Assembly (NCBI RefSeq): GCF_900112775.1
Contig: NZ_FOYZ01000012.1
Coordinates: 51,688-115,687 of the forward strand
Reading direction: 5' to 3'
DNA: 64,000 nucleotides
Source of the DNA: Anaeromicropila populeti
Lineage (GTDB): Bacteria > Bacillota > Clostridia > Lachnospirales > Lachnospiraceae
Positions within the stretch are counted from its first letter, which is position 1. Each line of letters starts with the position of its first letter. The notes below the pieces were generated by a model. That model had not been told where the DNA came from, made no database searches, and saw nothing but the letters and a program-made list of their open reading frames with translations. Made by a program: the position numbers and the translations under genes. Positions 44,693-53,078 of this stretch are shown here, piece by piece.

Positions 44693-45064
44693 TTAAAACT
44701 TAAACCCAAAAAAATCATTAAACTGTTGCTGTGATTTCTTAAACTCTTCACCCATATCTACTTTCGTACCTTGGCTGCCAGTTCTTCTCTGGGCAGGCTG
44801 CTTCTTCACTCCGCCAGCAGTACCACGTCCCGTTCCAGCAGAACTAGTTTGTCTTTGTTCTCTATCATAATCAGCCTTCTTGACATCATCGCTTAAAATA
44901 TCATATGCTTCTGATATTTGTTTAAATTTCTCCTCTGCAACCTTATCACCAGGATTGGAGTCAGGATGATATTTTCTTGCCAGGGCACGATATGCCTTTC
45001 GAATCTCATCCTTTGTTGCACCTTGTTTAACGTTCAAAACCTCATATGGATTAAATGATTTCAA
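44693..45064 (-). CDS. DnaJ-domain protein
   Basis: A 123-aa protein consisting of a J domain (3-70) with the HPD motif in [11 protein letters not shown] and a Gly/Arg-rich tail (about 75-123), without the zinc-finger or client domains of DnaJ. J domains stimulate Hsp70 ATPases; the likely partner is the Hsp70-like protein at the other end of this cluster. It starts with TTG, eight bases after a GGGGG ribosome binding site, and is the first gene of the cluster, behind a strong promoter. Confidence 0.9.
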   Translation of the reverse strand: MKSFNPYEVLNVKQGATKDEIRKAYRALARKYHPDSNPGDKVAEEKFKQISEAYDILSDDVKKADYDREQRQTSSAGTGRGTAGGVKKQPAQRRTGSQGTKVDMGEEFKKSQQQFNDFFGFKF

Positions 45065-45131
45065 AATAAATTCCCCCGTATATGTACCTCATAGATTCTG
45101 TTACCTAATATGGTAAGCTCTTCCTTATTCA

Positions 45132-45160
45132 ATTATATTGTACTTTAAATTAAATTTCAA
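45132..45160 (-). promoter_or_regulatory. Promoter of the kinase/sheath-like cluster
   Basis: On the minus strand TTGAAA (45155-45160), 17 bp, TATAAT (45132-45137), about 65 bp before the DnaJ-domain start. With short gaps through most of the cluster this is the likely main promoter of all sixteen genes. Confidence 0.8.
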
Positions 45161-45225
45161 TACAAATCTTTCAGTTTATATTAATATTTTTTTATACTTT
45201 TTTTTATTTTTCTACATTTTCCTCC

Positions 45226-45265
45226 AAAAGGGGTTGCATAAAATATCGCTTATGCAACCCCTTTT
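45226..45265. terminator. Terminator after obg
   Basis: AAAAGGGGTTGCATAA (45226-45241) pairs perfectly with TTATGCAACCCCTTTT (45250-45265). It closes the rplU-prp-rpmA-obg unit before the kinase/sheath-like cluster. Confidence 0.92.
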
Positions 45266-45278
45266 GAAATAGATTTTA

Positions 45279-46568
45279 TTAGGATTTATAATAATCAAAT
45301 TGTAAATCATACATTTTAACAGTATCACCATCTGTTATTCCCAGCTTTTCCAATTCTTCTATTATGCCGTTTTCACGCATGAATTTCTGAAAAAATCCAA
45401 ACCCTTTTTCAGAATCGAGATTTGTATATCCAAGCATTTTTTCAATACGTGGTCCCTCCACAATAAAAACGCCATCTTCAACTTTTTCTACAATAATCGG
45501 TTCATTTTCAGAAACCAACGTATCTGGAAAGAATTCTTTTTCAAAGACAACTGGGGTATCATCAATATTGTCCAACATTTCTCTTACATAATACAGCAGC
45601 TCTTTAATTCCCTTGCCGCTGACTGCGGAAATAGGAAATACTTTAATGCCGTCCTTTTCAAATTCATCCCTAAGCACAGAAACTACAGTTTCTTCCTCGT
45701 CTCCATAAAAAACATCTGTTTTATTTGCTGCAATTACTTGTGGAAGATTCATTAATTTTTCATTGTATGCTTTTAATTCTGAATTAATAATCTTAATATC
45801 TTCAATTGGATCTCTTCCTTCCGTAGATGCTGCATCCACCATATGAATTATTACCTTAGTACGTTCAATGTGACGTAAAAATTCATGTCCAAGTCCAATT
45901 CCTTCTGAAGCACCTTCAATTAACCCCGGAATATCTGCAATCACAAACCCCCTGGAATCTTCCAAATCAACAACTCCAAGATTAGGATTCAAGGTTGTAA
46001 AGTGATAGTTTGCTATCTTCGGTTTTGCATTTGTGACACGGGATAAAAATGTAGACTTTCCAACATTTGGAAATCCAACGAGCCCCACATCTGCAATTAC
46101 CTTCAATTCTAATAGAACTTCTAAATCTTGAGACGGCTGGCCTGGCTGGGCATATTTAGGTACCTGCATAGTGGGAGTGGCAAAATTCATATTGCCCTTT
46201 CCTCCTTTTCCACCCTTTAATATAACCTCACGTCTGTTTTCAAAAGACATATCTGTAATTACTTTTCCTGTAGCGGCATCTTTTATAATAGTTCCAGGAG
46301 GAACTTTTACTATTTTATCATTACCATTAGCACCATGACATTTCTTTTTTCCGCCTGGTTCTCCATCACCGGCAATGTATTTACGGATATGTCGAAAATC
46401 ATTTAATGTATTCAAACCTTCATCTATTTCAAAAATGACATTGCCGCCTTTTCCGCCATCACCGCCGTCTGGCCCCCCTGCTGCCACAAAAAGTTCACGA
46501 CGGAAGCTTACATGACCATCTCCGCCTTTTCCTGAACGAATATAAATTTTAGCATGATCTGCAAACAT
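45279..46568 (-). CDS. obg: GTPase Obg/CgtA
   Basis: A 429-aa essential GTPase in 50S assembly and stress control. The glycine-rich Obg fold (1-158; SGKGGDGHVSFRRE, GGPDGGDGGKGGN), the G domain (GFPNVGKSTF, DIPGLIEGA, NKTD) and the C-terminal OCT domain (about 345-429) are all present, so it is complete. It follows rpmA behind a partial terminator. Its usual downstream partner yhbY is missing here and lies at 22084-22377. Confidence 0.97.
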   Translation of the reverse strand: MFADHAKIYIRSGKGGDGHVSFRRELFVAAGGPDGGDGGKGGNVIFEIDEGLNTLNDFRHIRKYIAGDGEPGGKKKCHGANGNDKIVKVPPGTIIKDAATGKVITDMSFENRREVILKGGKGGKGNMNFATPTMQVPKYAQPGQPSQDLEVLLELKVIADVGLVGFPNVGKSTFLSRVTNAKPKIANYHFTTLNPNLGVVDLEDSRGFVIADIPGLIEGASEGIGLGHEFLRHIERTKVIIHMVDAASTEGRDPIEDIKIINSELKAYNEKLMNLPQVIAANKTDVFYGDEEETVVSVLRDEFEKDGIKVFPISAVSGKGIKELLYYVREMLDNIDDTPVVFEKEFFPDTLVSENEPIIVEKVEDGVFIVEGPRIEKMLGYTNLDSEKGFGFFQKFMRENGIIEELEKLGITDGDTVKMYDLQFDYYKS

Positions 46569-46591
46569 AATTACCTCTTTTCTAGAATAAA

Positions 46592-46628
46592 AAGCCCCAA
46601 ATCATTGAAATCTCAAAGTTTGGGGCTT
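46592..46628 (-). terminator. Hairpin between rpmA and obg
   Basis: AAGCCCCAAA (46592-46601) pairs with TTTGGGGCTT (46619-46628), followed on the minus strand by five T. It probably reduces obg expression relative to the ribosomal protein genes. Confidence 0.8.
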
Positions 46629-46640
46629 GGTTTCACAAAA

Positions 46641-46928
46641 TTATTTTGCTTCTACAGGGTATACAGAAGCTTGCTTTTTGTCTCTACCTTTTCTTTCAAA
46701 TCTTAAAACACCATCAACTAAAGCAAATAAAGTATCATCACCGCCACGTCCAACGTTTACGCCTGGGTGAATCTTTGTACCACGTTGTCTGTAAAGAATA
46801 TTACCAGCTAAAACAAACTGACCGTCTGCTCTCTTTGCACCTAATCTCTTGGATTCTGAATCTCTACCATTCTTAGTAGAACCAACTCCCTTTTTATGTG
46901 CAAAAAACTGAAGATTCATCTTTAACAT
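46641..46928 (-). CDS. rpmA: Ribosomal protein L27 with cleavable N-terminal extension
   Basis: A 95-aa protein of the large subunit. It starts [16 protein letters not shown]; in Firmicutes the first nine residues, ending FF, are removed by the protease Prp to free the Ala-rich end that reaches the peptidyl-transferase centre. The prp gene lies immediately upstream. The rest of the protein has the full L27 pattern ([16 protein letters not shown], [13 protein letters not shown]). Confidence 0.97.
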   Translation of the reverse strand: MLKMNLQFFAHKKGVGSTKNGRDSESKRLGAKRADGQFVLAGNILYRQRGTKIHPGVNVGRGGDDTLFALVDGVLRFERKGRDKKQASVYPVEAK

Positions 46929-46957
46929 ACGCTTACACCTCCTTGAGTATAAGTAAA

Positions 46958-47281
46958 TTACTGTTCTATAATAGAAATAAACTTATTTCCGTATTGTTCT
47001 TCAATTGCTTTCAAGCCTAAAAGCATAGAATTAATTAACAATTCAGTCTCCTTACTCATGGTTCCTGTCATCTCCAAACCAATCCATCCATCCTCTTCTT
47101 CTGATTCAACAAAAAAATCATCATCTGTAAAGGTTTCAATGGAATTAATTGTATTAATGACTAAAACAGATACCGCAGAACAAACAATATCTTCGCCATT
47201 TTCAGCATATCCGGCATGTCCATGCAGGCTGAACTGCTTACAAATACCAGCATCATTTCTTGAAATTCTGACCTTTATCAT
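46958..47281 (-). CDS. prp: Ribosomal-processing cysteine protease Prp
   Basis: A 107-aa protease with the catalytic pair His22 (HGHAGYA) and Cys34 ([10 protein letters not shown]). It cuts the N-terminal extension of L27, encoded 29 bp downstream. The gene lies between rplU and rpmA, its conserved location in Firmicutes. Confidence 0.96.
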   Translation of the reverse strand: MIKVRISRNDAGICKQFSLHGHAGYAENGEDIVCSAVSVLVINTINSIETFTDDDFFVESEEEDGWIGLEMTGTMSKETELLINSMLLGLKAIEEQYGNKFISIIEQ

Positions 47282-47293
47282 ACAATAACCTGA

Positions 47294-47605
47294 TTAAGCA
47301 TTGATTTTTTCAATCTTAACTTGTGTATATTGCTGTCTGTGTCCGTTTTTCTTATGATAACCAGATTTTCTTTTATATCTGTAAACGATAACTTTTTTAG
47401 CTTTATCCTGCTTTACAACTGTAGCTTTTACACTTGCAGAACCAACGCTAGGATTTCCAACTTCTAATTTTCCATCCTTGCTTACAGCTAATACATCATC
47501 AAATGTTACTTCTTCACCAGCTTCAACAAAAAGCTTTTCAATATTAATAACATCGCCTTCAGATACTTTGTACTGTTTACCACCTGTTGCAATGATTGCG
47601 TACAT
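47294..47605 (-). CDS. rplU: Ribosomal protein L21
   Basis: A 103-aa protein of the large subunit: [18 protein letters not shown], an internal strand-rich body and the terminal [15 protein letters not shown] that binds 23S rRNA. First gene of the rplU-prp-rpmA-obg unit, with AGGAGG before its ATG and a structured leader. Confidence 0.98.
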   Translation of the reverse strand: MYAIIATGGKQYKVSEGDVINIEKLFVEAGEEVTFDDVLAVSKDGKLEVGNPSVGSASVKATVVKQDKAKKVIVYRYKRKSGYHKKNGHRQQYTQVKIEKINA

Positions 47606-47690
47606 ATGGCACCTCCTACTTCATTACTCGCCAGTTATGGTGGTCACAGCCGAAACTGTTCCGCTTATAACCTCACTGTGCGGCATACCA
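47606..47690 (-). ncRNA. L21 leader-like structured 5' region
   Basis: Between the promoter and rplU the minus-strand transcript can form GTTAT/ATAAC and CACAG/CTGTG stems enclosing a GC-rich core. Firmicutes carry an autoregulatory L21 leader at this place; the match is by position and pairing, not by a covariance model. Confidence 0.55.
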
Positions 47691-47694
47691 TAAT

Positions 47695-47723
47695 ATTAAA
47701 TCACACCTTAGCCTGCTTGTCAA
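47695..47723 (-). promoter_or_regulatory. Promoter of rplU
   Basis: On the minus strand TTGACA (47718-47723), 17 bp, TTTAAT (47695-47700), giving a transcript that starts close to 47688. Confidence 0.75.
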
Positions 47724-47741
47724 TGGTTTTATTAAAATTTG

Positions 47742-48410
47742 TTAAAACTGAAAATTTAACACAAACCTGATATAATATAGGATAAGCAGATGAGCGGGAT
47801 AAAATACATAAAAAACGTATTTTAACCTCCATCCTCTTTTCCCATTGTAGAATTCCATAGGTATCGCTGAAAAAATCCCTGTCAATTGCAGCAAAAATGA
47901 ATTGAATATTACATTACCTAAAAATCGTTTCTTATGATTATCCCTGCAGCTTGCAAAAAAATAGATTAACATTACACCTGCATACGAATAATCTGTTTGA
48001 AATAATAGTGCAGTTACAAAAATAACAATTATGCTTCCCAATTTAATAAATTGATGGGATAGCTGTCTCTGGCAAACCAGAAGCAGTAATCCTAAAAACA
48101 GCGTAAAAAACACATTTTGATGCTGCGGATAAAACAAGGTACCACGAAATGCAAGATTGAATGGCAATTCTGAAACAAACGCAAATAACAACAGCCTGAC
48201 CAAATACCATTTCACATTTTTCGAATGATAGAAGCCCTCTGCCAGCAAAAAGCAAAACAAAGGGAATGCAATTCTTCCTATTCCCCGGCCTGTTTCATAC
48301 AAAGCAGGATATTTATCAGATTGTACCAGTACTGCTGTTGTATGGTCAACCAGCATGAAAAAAAGTGCCATAAGCTTTATTGTGCTCCCGCTAAAACCAT
48401 TCCATTTCAT
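47742..48410 (-). CDS. TraX family membrane protein
   Basis: A 222-aa polytopic protein with about seven membrane helices. The opening (NGFSGSTIKLMALFFMLVDH) and the GRIAFPLFCFLLAEGFYHS segment are typical of TraX-like proteins, whose founder acetylates F-pilin; chromosomal members in Firmicutes are uncharacterised and probably acyltransferases. It lies between the second amidase and rplU, 30 bp downstream of the amidase gene. Confidence 0.9.
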   Translation of the reverse strand: MKWNGFSGSTIKLMALFFMLVDHTTAVLVQSDKYPALYETGRGIGRIAFPLFCFLLAEGFYHSKNVKWYLVRLLLFAFVSELPFNLAFRGTLFYPQHQNVFFTLFLGLLLLVCQRQLSHQFIKLGSIIVIFVTALLFQTDYSYAGVMLIYFFASCRDNHKKRFLGNVIFNSFLLQLTGIFSAIPMEFYNGKRGWRLKYVFYVFYPAHLLILYYIRFVLNFQF

Positions 48411-48439
48411 TCAGTAGTTCCCCTTATTATGATAAAATT

Positions 48440-50599
48440 TTATTTTTCAGGAATATAAACCATACCAGTGTAGTCGCAAAAACCCTTTGCAATTTCTTGG
48501 GCAGTTTCTTTCCAGTAAAGAACATTCCCCATCATGGTAGTTGCCTCATGCAAATTAGTCATAAATGCACATTCCAATAAAATACTCGCCTTCGTTCCCA
48601 TAGCAGATGTATTGCACATTGCAAAATTATAATTCGTATTCACACCTCGATTTAGTTGTTTCGTCCCATTTTTAACTTGATTTAAAACAGCTGACGCAAG
48701 TTTTTTGGAATCACCTGCATTGGCAGTTGTCCGATATGAAAAAACTTCGATACCATTTCCGCTTGTAAAGCTGCTCCCACTTCCAATTGCATTGTAATGA
48801 ATGCTGATTGAATAGTCTGACTCACTCTTTTTAATGTTTGCCTGTCTAGTTGATAATGGAACATCCTCAGTGCCAAATGCACTTTTATAAACTTCAAAAC
48901 CACACCGTTCAAGCTCTTCTACCAGATATTTTCCGACACCGACATTAGCGGTATGCTCACGTATCTGACTTCCTTTTTTTGCATCGATAACACCATCCTG
49001 ATCAAAATCTAATGCAAACGGTAAAGGCGGCGTTCTTTTTCCAGCTGTGTATGCACCATGCCCGCAATCGACTGCTATTTTAATGGCGCTATTTGCTATT
49101 AGTGTAACAGTAAGATAATTTCCATCCATCACTACTTTACACATTGTATCACTATATTTTTTAGAAATCGTTAAGGTTGCCGTTGCATCCTGATTATATA
49201 GCAACGCAGCTCCCTTCATCAGATAGGGTTCCTTAATTTCTAAGTTCTGCCCACCCATATAGTCTAACACATTATAAACCGTAACGGTTATCTTTGCATC
49301 TTCCTCTGAAACGTAATAGTCGCTAAATTCATTCGTTCCAGTAAAAGAAATTACTTCTGTATTCCCCTTGCGTTCTCCAACAACCTTTAATACTGCGGAA
49401 GCAGGTTCTTCCGATGTAGCTGGAGTCACTGTTGGAACATGCGTTTCTGATACAATAGGGGTTACCGTTGAAACTGGAATTTCTGATACAGCTGGAGTCA
49501 TCGTTGGAATTGGCATCTCTGATACTTCTGGAGTCATCGTTGGGATAGGTGTTTCTGATACTACTGGCATATCCGATACAACTGGAACCTCTGTAGCATT
49601 CCATTCAAAATAAATTCCATCTGGTCTTGTTAGACATGCAGTAGCAGTTGACTGATTCCATATATAATTATAGCCTAAATTTCTTGCAACAAAATAGGCT
49701 GGGACGATAAGGAACACCTTATCATTTTTTGCATTCCGTATAAATTTAGGTGCACAAGAAAGTCTATAGGTTTTTTCATTGACTGAAGCCGCCCTTCTGT
49801 CAATTTTCATTTTAATTGTAATATCATTTTTGGTAATCGTAATAACTTTAGTTGTTGGATTATATTCATATTCAGCACCAATTCTACTATCGGTAAATAC
49901 CTTCTCAGCCTGCACCATTACCGTATTATTAATGATAATAGCTGGCATGTCCGTAATACTAATATTCTCATCGTCTAAAGTAACCTTACCCTTGGAACCA
50001 GTATATTTTCTCCATTTACTATTATATCTCAGATAAAAAGGAGTGGTCATAGAAATAGTTGCCGATGTATTGGAATGGTTTTTCCAGCTGTAGGAATATC
50101 CCAGACTTTTTGCCACAAATTGAGCTGGCACTAAAAGCTTTGTCTTATTTTGCGCAACATATCTGACAAACACAGGTGGAAAATCCAGCGTATATTTTTT
50201 TCCATTTACATATGCTGTTCTTCTATTAACTGTCATACGTATGACAATCCCAAACTTCTCAATAGTTATTTTTTTGTTAGAATACGTATAGGATGCACCT
50301 AATCCCTGTTGAAAAACATCATAGGCCGAAACCATATAAATTTCTTCTTTTTTAGAATTTACCATTTCAAGTCCCTTTGTTCCATTCAAATCAACAGCAG
50401 TTCCATCTACAGTAACCCCTACCTGCTGTCCTGAAAAATTAATTGTTTTTCCATTGTATTGAATTTTCATGCTAGTAGCAGCACTGACCGCAAAATTCGA
50501 ATATGTATCGAAAATAATCGAAAAAACAAGAGTCATTAGAAACAAAGATACTATTTTGCATATCGCACAACGTTGTCTGGAAGTAAAAAAATCATTCAT
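48440..50599 (-). CDS. Secreted N-acetylmuramoyl-L-alanine amidase with stalk domains and repeat linker
   Basis: A 719-aa exported amidase: signal/anchor segment (about 14-40), two copper-amine-oxidase-N-like stalk regions (about 45-180 and 190-325), a Pro/Thr/Ser linker made of four 12-residue repeats (about 347-394), an AMIN-like beta domain, and a C-terminal Amidase_3 domain (about 510-710) with DCGHGAYTAG, the Glu in IREHTANV, SIHYNA and ILLECAFMTN. It shares its layout with the amidase at 17045-19240, which lacks the repeat linker. Confidence 0.9.
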   Translation of the reverse strand: MNDFFTSRQRCAICKIVSLFLMTLVFSIIFDTYSNFAVSAATSMKIQYNGKTINFSGQQVGVTVDGTAVDLNGTKGLEMVNSKKEEIYMVSAYDVFQQGLGASYTYSNKKITIEKFGIVIRMTVNRRTAYVNGKKYTLDFPPVFVRYVAQNKTKLLVPAQFVAKSLGYSYSWKNHSNTSATISMTTPFYLRYNSKWRKYTGSKGKVTLDDENISITDMPAIIINNTVMVQAEKVFTDSRIGAEYEYNPTTKVITITKNDITIKMKIDRRAASVNEKTYRLSCAPKFIRNAKNDKVFLIVPAYFVARNLGYNYIWNQSTATACLTRPDGIYFEWNATEVPVVSDMPVVSETPIPTMTPEVSEMPIPTMTPAVSEIPVSTVTPIVSETHVPTVTPATSEEPASAVLKVVGERKGNTEVISFTGTNEFSDYYVSEEDAKITVTVYNVLDYMGGQNLEIKEPYLMKGAALLYNQDATATLTISKKYSDTMCKVVMDGNYLTVTLIANSAIKIAVDCGHGAYTAGKRTPPLPFALDFDQDGVIDAKKGSQIREHTANVGVGKYLVEELERCGFEVYKSAFGTEDVPLSTRQANIKKSESDYSISIHYNAIGSGSSFTSGNGIEVFSYRTTANAGDSKKLASAVLNQVKNGTKQLNRGVNTNYNFAMCNTSAMGTKASILLECAFMTNLHEATTMMGNVLYWKETAQEIAKGFCDYTGMVYIPEK
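49418..49561 (-). repeat. Four 36-bp tandem repeats in the amidase linker
   Basis: Units at 49418-49453, 49454-49489, 49490-49525 and 49526-49561 encode VSETxxPTxTPx-type 12-residue copies. They form a proline-threonine spacer between stalk and catalytic domain, likely glycosylated or extended, and may vary in number between strains. Confidence 0.85.
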
Positions 50600-50687
50600 A
50601 GCTCTCTATCCCTTCTATAATAGTATAAGATTTGCAATTTAAGTCCACCATAAGGATATCTGCAAAAAATGATAAAAGTGTGTCAAT

Positions 50688-51158
50688 CTAACAGGTTATA
50701 TTTCCCAGTACACCTTGTGTATGCGAAACCAAATCCTTTGGATTTAAAATCACTTGACAGCCCCTAACCCCTGCACTTACGCTGATTTCATCAAAAGCAA
50801 AAGCCGACTCATCATAAAAGGTTGGAAATTTCTTTTTCATGCCCACAGGAGAACATCCACCCCGGATATATCCTGTAATACTTAATAAATCCTTCATAGG
50901 AAGCATCTCCACCTTTTTATCTCCCAAAATAGCTGCTGCTTTCTTCAGATCCAGTTCCTTGTCTACTGGAATACAGAAGACACAATAACCCTTACGTTCT
51001 CCCTTGGCAACCAGAGTCTTAAACACCTGTGGAAGAGGCATTCCTGCTTTTCGAGCAACCTCTTCTCCTGCCAGATTATTTTCGTCTACTTCATATTCTA
51101 CTGTCCGAAACGAAATTTTTGCTTTTTCCAAAATTCTAAGAGCATTTGTTTTTATCAC
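50688..51158 (-). CDS. YbaK/EbsC family Cys-tRNA(Pro) deacylase
   Basis: A protein of about 156 aa that removes mis-charged cysteine from tRNA-Pro. Family features are KTNALRILEKAKI at the start, the invariant-lysine segment VFKTLVAKG, YCVFCIPVDKELDLKK, GYIRGGCSPVGMKK and GVRGCQVILNPKDL. The start is uncertain: GTG at 51158 has GGGAGG ten bases upstream, while ATG at 51167 directly abuts it and ATG at 51176 has no ribosome binding site and overlaps the RNase G gene. Confidence 0.9.
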   Translation of the reverse strand: MIKTNALRILEKAKISFRTVEYEVDENNLAGEEVARKAGMPLPQVFKTLVAKGERKGYCVFCIPVDKELDLKKAAAILGDKKVEMLPMKDLLSITGYIRGGCSPVGMKKKFPTFYDESAFAFDEISVSAGVRGCQVILNPKDLVSHTQGVLGNITC

Positions 51159-51159
51159 T

Positions 51160-52365
51160 TCACTCATTCCTCCCATTTAACTGTTCCCATAAAGGTTTGC
51201 GGACTTTCTTCCGGGTAACTTCTACTAAATTCAACTGGGTCATATCAACTAAAACAGTTTTTACTGGATCCTTTGCAAATAATTCCTTCAGTTTGGTCAT
51301 TATCAGGGTTTTCTTTTCCTCACTCTTCATATCAATGAAATCAATAATAATGATTCCAGAAATATTCCGAAGTCGAAGCTGCTTCGCAATTTCATTTGCA
51401 GATTCCATATTAATTTTGAAAAATGTTTCTTGCTCATTTTTTTTACCATGAACAGCCTTTCCTGTATTCACATCGATAACTGTTAATGCTTCCGTTGGTT
51501 CAATCACAATATATCCGCCTGATTTAAGCCAGACCTTTTTTTGTAATGCTTTTTCTATTTTGGTGTCAAGGCTGTACAGCTTTCTCAATGATATCATGGT
51601 ATCCTCATAAAACCTTAGTTTATTAACATCTTCTTCTTGATAATCCAGTAAATATTGTCTGACATCCTGGAATATCTCCTTGTCATCTGTAATAATTGCA
51701 TCCAAATTTTTATCGTTATTATCCCGGATATCACATAAAAAACCCGGAAGCCCCTTTTCAATCAAAGAAAATCTAGTAAAATGAATACCTTGGGAAATAA
51801 TTCTTTCATATCTTTTTTTCAGAAACATAAGTTCACGAAGCAATAAATCATCCGATATTCCCTCGCTATTTGTCCGTACTACAAAACCATACTGTTCTGT
51901 TACAAAAGGAGCTATCGCATTTTTTAGACGCTGCCGTTCTTTTTCGCTCTTTATTTTGGCAGAAATTCCAATATGGCTTTTTCCATAAGTTAACACAACA
52001 TACTTGCCAGTCAGATTAAAATTGCAGGTAACAGAGGGAGCTTTTGTTTTTATATTCTCTTTGTCTACCTGAACAATGATTTCATCTCCAGCCTGAACCC
52101 CTTTCTTCTGTATGCCATTGCTGTAAATAGGCTGTTCCTGCTTAGAAAGCGCCAGATAGCACATCATTCCAGGGCTAATTTCCACGAATGCTGCATTAAT
52201 GTTTTTCACAATGTTCTTTACTTTTCCCAGATAAATGTCCCCCAGATAATTTTCTGTATCAGAATTTTCTACGTTTATCTGTAAAACATCTGTACTGTCT
52301 ATCAGTATAGAATAGTATTTCTGATTCATTCTTAGTATGATTAGCCGGTTCTTTCCTTCACACAT
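51160..52365 (-). CDS. rng: Ribonuclease E/G family protein (RNase G-like)
   Basis: A 401-aa endoribonuclease. It has an S1-like domain (about 38-125; GDIYLGKVKNIVKNINAAFVEI) and the catalytic DNase I-like part with metal aspartates in LTVIDVNTGK and IIIIDFIDM. The Zn-link CxxC and the small C-terminal domain of longer RNase E/G are shortened. It starts at the last base of the TIGR03936 gene, a coupling common in clostridia, upstream of the rplU block. Confidence 0.93.
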   Translation of the reverse strand: MCEGKNRLIILRMNQKYYSILIDSTDVLQINVENSDTENYLGDIYLGKVKNIVKNINAAFVEISPGMMCYLALSKQEQPIYSNGIQKKGVQAGDEIIVQVDKENIKTKAPSVTCNFNLTGKYVVLTYGKSHIGISAKIKSEKERQRLKNAIAPFVTEQYGFVVRTNSEGISDDLLLRELMFLKKRYERIISQGIHFTRFSLIEKGLPGFLCDIRDNNDKNLDAIITDDKEIFQDVRQYLLDYQEEDVNKLRFYEDTMISLRKLYSLDTKIEKALQKKVWLKSGGYIVIEPTEALTVIDVNTGKAVHGKKNEQETFFKINMESANEIAKQLRLRNISGIIIIDFIDMKSEEKKTLIMTKLKELFAKDPVKTVLVDMTQLNLVEVTRKKVRKPLWEQLNGRNE

Positions 52366-53078
52366 TACAGTTCACCTGAAAGTCCTTCTTTCATATTTAC
52401 CCCAAAATCATCCAGTGAAATGAACCTATCCTCTTTTTGTGCATATAAATCAATCCGATGGTACTGGTAAGAAAAAGGTGAAAGTTCTTTGCCCAGGAAC
52501 TGATAAAAGGCTTCCATAATCAAATCTGGCTTCAGATTGTTAACACTTCCCGCTGCTACTTTTAGAAAAAGACCTTCTTGTTCAAATTTATACTCATAAA
52601 TCAATGGCTTAATATCCATAATCGTACTGCTTTTTTTTGATTTTTTTTCAATTTCAATTGTATCCTGATGATAAAAATCATAAAACCTTATCTCAAAATC
52701 TTCCACTGCCTCATAATTATCTTTTAATTCTACACGATAATCTGCACATGCCACCAGTGACATGGCAGGTTTACTGTCCTCTGGAAGCAGTTTAAAAGAC
52801 AGTACTTGTATTTCGTCTGTAATAACATGGTTAATTTTTTCTATCATTTCTTCAGATGATTCAGAACTTTCAAGCTGAGCATCTAAATATTCTCCTTCAC
52901 TGGTTAAACCTACACCTAATGGCTGTGCAAACGACATAACCTGATGTCTGTTAAACCCTTGTGAATAGGATACATTTATTTCACATCGCCGAAAAGCCTT
53001 CTGAAAATATCTCATAACATCTAAGTGTCCGATAAATTTCATGCTTCCTGTTTTAGAAAATTTAATTCTTACCTTCAT
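52365..53078 (-). CDS. TIGR03936/DUF2344 radical SAM-associated protein
   Basis: A 237-aa protein beginning VRIKFSKTGSMKFIGHLDVMR, then YSQGFNRHQVMSFAQPLGVGL, both diagnostic for TIGR03936. It is the constant partner of the TIGR03960 radical SAM protein, to which it is sometimes fused; the role is unknown, possibly RNA modification given the coupling to RNase G. The ATG at 53078, with GGAGG at good spacing, is chosen over the longer frame to 53120 that would overlap the radical SAM gene by 59 bp. Confidence 0.93.
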   Translation of the reverse strand: MKVRIKFSKTGSMKFIGHLDVMRYFQKAFRRCEINVSYSQGFNRHQVMSFAQPLGVGLTSEGEYLDAQLESSESSEEMIEKINHVITDEIQVLSFKLLPEDSKPAMSLVACADYRVELKDNYEAVEDFEIRFYDFYHQDTIEIEKKSKKSSTIMDIKPLIYEYKFEQEGLFLKVAAGSVNNLKPDLIMEAFYQFLGKELSPFSYQYHRIDLYAQKEDRFISLDDFGVNMKEGLSGEL

